42,514 bases of DNA, taken from positions 1 through 42,514 of the IMG/VR virus record IMGVR_UViG_3300034101_004053. One strand, given 5' to 3'. The notes under the pieces are model-generated. The model ran no database searches, had not been told where the DNA came from, and worked only from the letters and a program-made list of their open reading frames with translations. Below are positions 37,782 to 42,514 of this stretch, in pieces. How positions within the stretch are numbered: the stretch's first letter is position 1; each line of letters starts with the position of its first letter. The DNA comes from a virus. A program made the translations under genes and the position numbers.

Positions 37782-38074
37782 ATTGGCTTAAACTAAAACT
37801 TCGTGATTGGGTAAACAGTGCTCATGATATTGATGCACCTGAGACTGTCTATGCCACTAGGTCAAAGAATCGATTGATTGCTCGCAGTGACGTAGAGTCA
37901 GAAGACGGGCTAAGTATCACTGTGAGATCAGCCATTGGTGGCCGCATTGTGACGTTCAGACATTATGATCACAAGACAGACCGCACCAATCATCGCCTGT
38001 ACATTGTTCCAGAAGATCAGGACTTTGAACGCGAACTGGGCAAAATGATCACATTGGAAAGCATGCGAGGTTGA
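37778..38074 (+). CDS. Conserved phage protein
   Basis: The 98-residue product begins MNWLKLKLRDWVNSAH, with a middle beta segment (GLSITVRSAIGGRIVTF) and an acidic C-terminal part (YIVPEDQDFERELGK). No domain is known. The start at 37778 overlaps the cupin stop; a longer frame would run through the cupin gene. Confidence 0.75.
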   Translation: MNWLKLKLRDWVNSAHDIDAPETVYATRSKNRLIARSDVESEDGLSITVRSAIGGRIVTFRHYDHKTDRTNHRLYIVPEDQDFERELGKMITLESMRG

Positions 38075-38075
38075 C

Positions 38076-38450
38076 ATGGAATATTTCTTGGTATTTTTGG
38101 CAGGTATGGCAACATCCTTGTTGCTTCTGCGTTGGGCAATCAATTGTGCCATCGATCGCATGCTGGACCGCATGGCTCAGGATGATGAAGAAGATGCTGT
38201 GGCCGAGACCACAGCGAACATGGAACTCAGAGTTGAGTTTGACCGAAATATCTATTTCTGCTACAATATCACTGATGGTGCATTTGTGTGCCAAGGCACC
38301 AATTTAGCAGAGATACAGTCAAACTTTCGAAACCGATTCCCCAGCGTCAATGCAGTCATAGTAGATGGTGATGACAACAGTGTGAGTTGGCTAAAAACAG
38401 AAATGAGCAAAAGCAATGAAGATAGCAGTAGCGTCAGATCTACACCTTGA
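38076..38450 (+). CDS. Membrane-anchored small phage protein
   Basis: The 124-residue protein has an N-terminal membrane helix (about 3-24, FLVFLAGMATSLLLLRWAI), a charged stretch and a C-terminal domain with strands (LRVEFDRNIYFCYNI, VCQGTNLAEIQSNF). It is probably anchored in the inner membrane, with its C-terminus in the cytoplasm. Its last 35 bases overlap the phosphoesterase gene. Confidence 0.75.
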   Translation: MEYFLVFLAGMATSLLLLRWAINCAIDRMLDRMAQDDEEDAVAETTANMELRVEFDRNIYFCYNITDGAFVCQGTNLAEIQSNFRNRFPSVNAVIVDGDDNSVSWLKTEMSKSNEDSSSVRSTP

Positions 38451-39306
38451 ATTTGGTGATTTAGATATTCCGAACACAGATGGTGCTGATGTTTTAATCC
38501 TCAGCGGCGATATTCTTGTTGCCGCCGACATTGGCAAGCCAGATCCGCACAACTTCATGGAAGGTGCTCGTAGCAATCGTTATGCAGATTTCTTTAAACG
38601 TTGCAGTTTTCAGTTTCCGCATGTGATCTATGTGCTGGGCAACCACGAACACTATCATGGTGATTTTGCTACAACTGCTGATCGAATCCAGGCCATGCTG
38701 GATGGCAACCAGTTGAGCAATGTTTATCTGCTGGACCGTGGTGTCAAGATCATTGACGATGTTACATTCGTTGGTGGAACACTGTGGACCGACATGAACA
38801 ACGGCGATCAACTTACCTTGTATCACATGAAGTCTATGATGAATGATTTTCGATCTGTGGAAAACTCCGGCAAGGTTGTGCATTACAAAACCTACGAACA
38901 AATTGACGGCGTTGAAAATCGTGACAAGCCTATCTTCAAAACTCGCACAGCCAAGTTTTCACCCGAAGATGCGGTCGAAGAGCATGTCAAAATGAAAGGC
39001 TATATTCAACAAATTGTAGAAGGCAAATTTGATCAAAAGTTTGTGGTGGTGGGACATCATGCACCCAGCAGATTGTCCACACATGAAATGTACAAAGACG
39101 ACACCATAATGAATGGCGGCTATTCGTCAGAGTTGGACGAGTTTATTCTTGATCATCCACAGATCAAATTGTGGACACACGGACACACCCATCACAATTT
39201 TGATTACATGATCGGTAGCACAAGAATTGTATGCAACCCACGTGGCTACATCAACTATGAAGCACAGGCAGATACATGGCAACTACAGACAGTGGAGATT
39301 CAATGA
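38416..39306 (+). CDS. Calcineurin-like metallophosphoesterase
   Basis: The 296-residue protein has all motifs in order: SDLHLE (Asp8, His10), SGDIL, GNHEHY, GHHAPS and GHTHHN. It is a canonical metal-dependent phosphoesterase, unlike the variant at 14850. Its substrate is unknown. The start lies inside the preceding gene, with overlap of 35 bases; a downstream start would lose the first metal ligands. Confidence 0.93.
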   Translation: MKIAVASDLHLEFGDLDIPNTDGADVLILSGDILVAADIGKPDPHNFMEGARSNRYADFFKRCSFQFPHVIYVLGNHEHYHGDFATTADRIQAMLDGNQLSNVYLLDRGVKIIDDVTFVGGTLWTDMNNGDQLTLYHMKSMMNDFRSVENSGKVVHYKTYEQIDGVENRDKPIFKTRTAKFSPEDAVEEHVKMKGYIQQIVEGKFDQKFVVVGHHAPSRLSTHEMYKDDTIMNGGYSSELDEFILDHPQIKLWTHGHTHHNFDYMIGSTRIVCNPRGYINYEAQADTWQLQTVEIQ

Positions 39307-39587
39307 GCAATCAAGAAACCCCAGCTCGAGGACAACGTGGTATCCTGATATCAGGATTTGGTGGCGGTGTGTACTTTAGACAGTACCGTGAAGACCATTC
39401 TTTTGTGGACTATGAAGTCACTAACTATGACGTGGAGATTGAAATCCGTGATCCAGACGCTGCCTTGATACGCAATGAACATGGAGATTTCTTGGACTAT
39501 ACATCGGAGAGCATGAATGTCGTATCAAACAGTGACCTTGACCCGAAACCAGATCACGCAGTTAGCAACGTATTTCGCCATAGATGA
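39303..39587 (+). CDS. Small acidic phage protein
   Basis: The 94-residue product begins MSNQETPARGQRGILISGFG and has a beta-rich middle (YFRQYREDHSFVDYEVTNYD) followed by an acidic stretch. No domain is recognised. The start at 39303 makes an ATGA overlap with the phosphoesterase stop. Its 3' part overlaps the next gene by 71 bases in a different frame. Confidence 0.65.
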   Translation: MSNQETPARGQRGILISGFGGGVYFRQYREDHSFVDYEVTNYDVEIEIRDPDAALIRNEHGDFLDYTSESMNVVSNSDLDPKPDHAVSNVFRHR

Positions 39588-39717
39588 AGGCATTCACAGT
39601 GTGACTATAACTGAATCACACGGTAGCGGAATTGGTGCTAACCACTATGGCCAGTTCCACAAGGAACAAATCGAACGTGAGTTCGAAGCAGACATAACAG
39701 ACGTAGGAAATTGGTAA
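39517..39717 (+). CDS. Small phage protein
   Basis: The 66-residue product begins MSYQTVTLTRNQITQLATYF; the C-terminal part has SHGSGIGANHYGQFH, a glycine-rich turn with His residues, and an acidic end. The overlap with the previous gene is long but both frames look coding. It is coupled to the next gene by TAATG. Confidence 0.6.
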   Translation: MSYQTVTLTRNQITQLATYFAIDEGIHSVTITESHGSGIGANHYGQFHKEQIEREFEADITDVGNW

Positions 39718-40430
39718 TGAAAATATATTTAGGCAAACCCCGCTATCACTGGATCAGTCCATACACTATGTTGGATTACATGTTCTTTTGGACAGACTGG
39801 TCACGATGCAGTCGTGACAAGAGTTTTCGTGGGCTTGATGAAGAAAGCAAATATGTTGAGCACCCTGAATGGGTAGAACGTTGGAGTGATCGTTTGGAGC
39901 CTGTCAGCAAGGCCATTCAATGGGTACTGGATCGAGTGCATCCTAAAATCAAAGTGGTCAAAATTGACTACTGGGATACCTGGAGCATGGATCATACTCT
40001 GAGTCCTATCATCCTGCCCATGTTGCGACAACTCAAAGAAAAGAAACACGGTGCTCCGTTTGTGGACGATGAAGATGTACCTGAGCATCTTCGTAGCACA
40101 GCCGCACCTGCTAAGGAAAACGAGTGGGACACCGACGCCAATCACTTCCTGCGTTGGGACTGGGTCATGGACGAAATGATCTTTGCATTTGAGTGCAAAG
40201 TGGACAATAGCTGGGAAGATCAGTTCCGCTCTGGAGAACATGACATGTTGTGGGTGCCTGTGGATGCCAAGGGCAACGAAGTACCCAAGGGCGAGCACAA
40301 GTACTACCAAATGAAGGATGGTCCAAACAACACCTACAAGTGCGATTATGATGCCATGAAAGTCGTAGAGGCTCGCATCCAAAACGGTTTCCGACTGTTT
40401 GGCAAGTACTATCAGGCCCTGTGGGACTGA
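39717..40430 (+). CDS. Conserved phage protein of unknown function
   Basis: The 237-residue protein begins MKIYLGKPRYHWISPYTM and is rich in W, D and K, with conserved-looking blocks VVKIDYWDTWSMDHTLSPII and FLRWDWVMDEMIFAFE. I recall close relatives in many marine and freshwater myophages, none characterised. ATG at 39717 is preferred over TTG at 39711. It is coupled to the next gene by TGATG. Confidence 0.85.
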   Translation: MKIYLGKPRYHWISPYTMLDYMFFWTDWSRCSRDKSFRGLDEESKYVEHPEWVERWSDRLEPVSKAIQWVLDRVHPKIKVVKIDYWDTWSMDHTLSPIILPMLRQLKEKKHGAPFVDDEDVPEHLRSTAAPAKENEWDTDANHFLRWDWVMDEMIFAFECKVDNSWEDQFRSGEHDMLWVPVDAKGNEVPKGEHKYYQMKDGPNNTYKCDYDAMKVVEARIQNGFRLFGKYYQALWD

Positions 40431-40900
40431 TGAGCCAAGAGTCAAACTCTGCCAAAGGGCGTGACAGCTTTGATATTGCCACGGGCAATACCCTGGTGCA
40501 TTTTTTCAATCGCAATGTCACACCCTATGCTACATCTACTCTGGGACCGCAGTTTGACCTAATTCCTGTTGAAAAACAAAAGGACATCATGGTCAATGTG
40601 GCTCGCATGCATGCTCAACAAGAGTATGATCGAATCATGGATCTTGTGTCAGTGCTCAGCAAACAGGCCGAAGAAATCAAACATAGATTGGATATCACAG
40701 ACATGGTGCATGCGGCCAAGTATGATTTCCAAACCTACCATGGCCAGATCTACTGGTTGTTGTATGATCGACGCAAAGACTGTACTCGTCTCAGCATCAA
40801 TGGGCCCACTGACTGGAGCACTGGCATTCCCGAAGGCTACGAATACATTACTCAGGTAAAATGGTTGGGAGACTATACCTGGATCCAAGTTGACACATAA
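40430..40900 (+). CDS. DUF2452-like protein
   Basis: The 156-residue protein has the DUF2452 layout: GRDSFDIATGNTLVHFFNRN, a helical middle (YDRIMDLVSVLSKQAEEIK) and a C-terminal GQIYWLLYD...GPTDWSTGIPEGYEYI segment. Function is unknown in phages and eukaryotes alike. The start at 40430 overlaps the previous stop (TGATG). Its 3' end holds the promoter of the next gene. Confidence 0.85.
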   Translation: MSQESNSAKGRDSFDIATGNTLVHFFNRNVTPYATSTLGPQFDLIPVEKQKDIMVNVARMHAQQEYDRIMDLVSVLSKQAEEIKHRLDITDMVHAAKYDFQTYHGQIYWLLYDRRKDCTRLSINGPTDWSTGIPEGYEYITQVKWLGDYTWIQVDT

Positions 40901-40918
40901 TTGACTATATGTTACAAT
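40890..40918 (+). promoter_or_regulatory. Promoter giving an apparently leaderless mRNA
   Basis: TTGACA, 17 bp, TACAAT. The ATG of the next gene begins five bases after the -10, so transcription should start at it. Confidence 0.7.
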
Positions 40919-40923
40919 ACGAT

Positions 40924-41616
40924 ATGACTACTCAAGACCTGACATTAGACTGTGACGACGGCTTCAAAGCCTTGTTCAACACCCCCGAACCAGACATGAC
41001 GTTTGCAGACGACCCTGTGGCCCTGGCCTGGGCTGCTTATCGGGTGTATTTGTCTAACCCGGCCCTGCGATGGATTGACTTTGCTGATGTCGAAGTCACT
41101 GTGCATGATCGTGCGGTAGCACAAGAAATTCGCAGTTACTACACCGGTCGTATCTTGATGGATACCATGAGGTCCAAAAAATCCATGAGTGAGTTTAGAA
41201 AAAAACTGTACGGATTGTTGATTGGTGAAACTGGTCTCAAGAAAAAGGACATTGGCTTGTTGTATAGACTGCCGTATTTTTATGTGGAAGACACTGCACT
41301 GGACCAAGTGATTGCACAAACTGAAGCACCAACGTCTGCACTGACACCGGCCACAATAACTGGTACGTTCAATTTGATCAAGCGTATACAAGTAAGTCGT
41401 AGAAGTGCTGAGTTTGTTCAATTTTGGCTCCAGCATCACAAAAAAACTGAGCCGTTTATGATTGCAGTTAAAGCAGACAATCCCTTGTTGCCGTTGTTAG
41501 AAAATATTCTACAACGTTGCTTGCCAATAAGCGCAATAGCACATTTTAGAATACATCGCGGATATCATCGCAATCGAGGTTTTTATCAACTGAGCAATGT
41601 GGAGTTGGCGTCTTAA
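40924..41616 (+). CDS. Conserved phage protein of unknown function
   Basis: The 230-residue product begins MTTQDLTLDCDDGFKALFN; later blocks include RSKKSMSEFRKKLYGLLIGE and a C-terminal basic region (AIAHFRIHRGYHRNRG). A frame starting at 40909 would begin inside the -10 box and is rejected. No Shine-Dalgarno is present, in line with a leaderless mRNA. I recall similar proteins in T4-like phages but know of no function. Confidence 0.75.
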   Translation: MTTQDLTLDCDDGFKALFNTPEPDMTFADDPVALAWAAYRVYLSNPALRWIDFADVEVTVHDRAVAQEIRSYYTGRILMDTMRSKKSMSEFRKKLYGLLIGETGLKKKDIGLLYRLPYFYVEDTALDQVIAQTEAPTSALTPATITGTFNLIKRIQVSRRSAEFVQFWLQHHKKTEPFMIAVKADNPLLPLLENILQRCLPISAIAHFRIHRGYHRNRGFYQLSNVELAS

Positions 41617-41855
41617 TGCATTCAGTGTTCCAACACATGGCCATGAACATTCCGCACATTTACCCCCGTGACAATACTCCAGTAGAGTCGGCAGATTATC
41701 AGCAGTGGCGTCAAGAATCTGTGTTTGACATGTTGCGTGGTGTACGATACGGTCAAAGTTTTTGCAATCGTTTTGACATCACAGATAATATTTTGTTCTA
41801 TGAACGAGATCATGAATGGGCAGATGTGTACATTCGAAAAACCTATATTGCATGA
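41616..41855 (+). CDS. Small phage protein
   Basis: The 79-residue product begins MHSVFQHMAMNIPHIYPRD and ends ERDHEWADVYIRKTYIA. It is coupled to the gene before by TAATG and overlaps the next by ATGA. No domain is known. Confidence 0.7.
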   Translation: MHSVFQHMAMNIPHIYPRDNTPVESADYQQWRQESVFDMLRGVRYGQSFCNRFDITDNILFYERDHEWADVYIRKTYIA

Positions 41856-42070
41856 CACCTGTAAAAATTTTGCATGTCAATGCTGTTCGAGCACTAGAAA
41901 TGCGAGATCAACTGCAGGACGCAGGTCTGATTATGAATCAGGACTTTGAATGGGAATATCGTCAGGCTGTATACGACAACTTTTCTTATGATGCTGTGGT
42001 GCCCAGGCACGTGACATTTAGATTTCGTGATGCTGCCTTGGCCACCTACTACAGTCTAAAATGGACATAA
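41852..42070 (+). CDS. Small phage protein, paralogue of the next gene
   Basis: The 72-residue product begins MTPVKILHVNAVRALEMRDQ and ends VTFRFRDAALATYYSLKWT. The final strand-helix-LKW unit is shared with the gene at 42107. ATG at 41852 is chosen because it overlaps the previous stop. Confidence 0.7.
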   Translation: MTPVKILHVNAVRALEMRDQLQDAGLIMNQDFEWEYRQAVYDNFSYDAVVPRHVTFRFRDAALATYYSLKWT

Positions 42071-42106
42071 AATGTGTATTACACAGTTTGACCATAATTA
42101 AGGATA

Positions 42107-42346
42107 ATGAGTACCACTGAGTCCACTGAGTATAGACCGCGAGACAAAGACAGTTTTTTGTACACTCGTGAAATTACCAAACCTTTTGGCTATCTGGACC
42201 CAGTGATAGAATGGTGCAAGGCCGAATGTGAATCAGACTGGAGATGGCAAGTGCTTGATGTCAGTTCGGATATTCGTCCGGGGGTATATGTATTTTACTT
42301 TGATTCTGAACGTGATTGTTGTGCATTTGCTTTAAAATGGACTTGA
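42107..42346 (+). CDS. Small phage protein, paralogue of the preceding gene
   Basis: The 79-residue product begins MSTTESTEYRPRDKDSFLYT and ends YVFYFDSERDCCAFALKWT, matching the end of its neighbour. AAGGA precedes the ATG. The shared unit may be a small ferredoxin-like fold; this is a guess. Confidence 0.7.
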   Translation: MSTTESTEYRPRDKDSFLYTREITKPFGYLDPVIEWCKAECESDWRWQVLDVSSDIRPGVYVFYFDSERDCCAFALKWT

Positions 42347-42371
42347 CCAATAATTGACTGTGTTGTACAAT
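42343..42371 (+). promoter_or_regulatory. Sigma-70 type promoter
   Basis: TTGACC, 17 bp, TACAAT. The -10 and downstream bases (TACAATACAAGC) nearly match those of uvdE (TATAATACAAGC). Confidence 0.82.
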
Positions 42372-42395
42372 ACAAGCTCACTACAGGACCATTCA

Positions 42396-42514
42396 ATGAA
42401 TCCACATGACAAACAAAATCTTGAATTTATTCTGACTCGCAGTGCAGACCAACTTGCACACTGGTTTCGTGATATGCAACAGCAGGGCGATGCCGATGAG
42501 CTTCAGTATGCTAC
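42396..42514 (+). CDS. Phage gene cut by the window end
   Basis: The visible 39 codons begin MNPHDKQNLEFILTRSADQL and continue with a helical, Gln- and Asp-rich part. An AGGA Shine-Dalgarno and a promoter lie upstream. The 3' end is outside the window, so no function can be given. Confidence 0.65.
   Translation, partial: MNPHDKQNLEFILTRSADQLAHWFRDMQQQGDADELQYA

Noticed and set aside
1-42514. CRISPR arrays, insertion sequences, rRNA or integrase genes
   Set aside because: No regularly spaced repeats, transposase or recombinase motifs or rRNA sequence were seen on either strand.

Overview
The window reads as an interior segment of a large tailed bacteriophage genome (probably a contractile-tailed, T4-related myophage with many host-derived genes). 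The support for this is a PAAR tail-spike tip protein followed by a long tail-like protein, T4-type metabolism genes (class Ia nrdB, glutaredoxin, ATP-dependent DNA ligase, UvdE), dozens of very short ATGA/TAATG-coupled genes of unknown function, and no rRNA, tRNA or bacterial housekeeping operons. Lipoproteins with lipoboxes, signal peptides and curli outer-membrane parts point to a Gram-negative host. Canonical sigma-70 promoters (TTGACY, 17 bp, TATAAT) recur throughout, so host RNA polymerase is probably used. The exact taxon cannot be read from the sequence.

Layout. 1-4371: end of a class II aldolase-like gene, nrdB, glutaredoxin, a small protein, PAAR protein and a 694-residue tail-type protein. 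4372-9670: promoter-separated small genes, then DNA ligase (with a possible membrane micro-gene nested in another frame) and four conserved phage unknowns. 9690-10211: a promoter and a strongly folded RNA leader before a small gene. 10216-14857: a membrane coiled-coil protein, ClpX, ribosomal protein bS21, an SGNH-hydrolase-like protein, Hsp20 and ClpS. 14850-20073: phosphoesterase, a small adenylate-cyclase-tail-like protein, a nucleotide-sugar dehydrogenase / 2OG oxygenase / amidinotransferase operon, UvdE and a membrane protein. 20117-29587 is an envelope and signalling island: a CHASE2 adenylate cyclase (+ strand); on the minus strand csgF, csgG, a curlin-repeat protein, a FecR-domain protein, two holin-like proteins and a fatty-acid desaturase; then on the plus strand a phasin-like small protein, a lipoprotein and an FlgT-like periplasmic protein. 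29599-32552: two ClpP-type proteases around a large unknown gene. 32552-34813: asparagine-synthetase-like and radical SAM genes facing each other. 34875-36359: divergent clusters of micro-genes and a SWIM zinc-finger protein. 36360-42514: GNAT-like protein, a helix-turn-helix protein, a cupin, a second phosphoesterase and conserved phage unknowns.

The genes suggest three joint activities. A phage-coded proteolysis and chaperone kit (ClpX, two ClpP, ClpS, Hsp20) together with bS21 could redirect host proteolysis and translation. An outer-membrane module (CsgG pore, CsgF, curlin, FecR protein, lipoprotein and FlgT-like protein) could build a secretion pore or surface amyloid on the infected cell. 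A membrane adenylate cyclase may signal through host cAMP. Regulation appears to use near-identical promoter cassettes, transcript-5'-end hairpins, palindromic -35 regions and, in two cases, apparently leaderless mRNAs.
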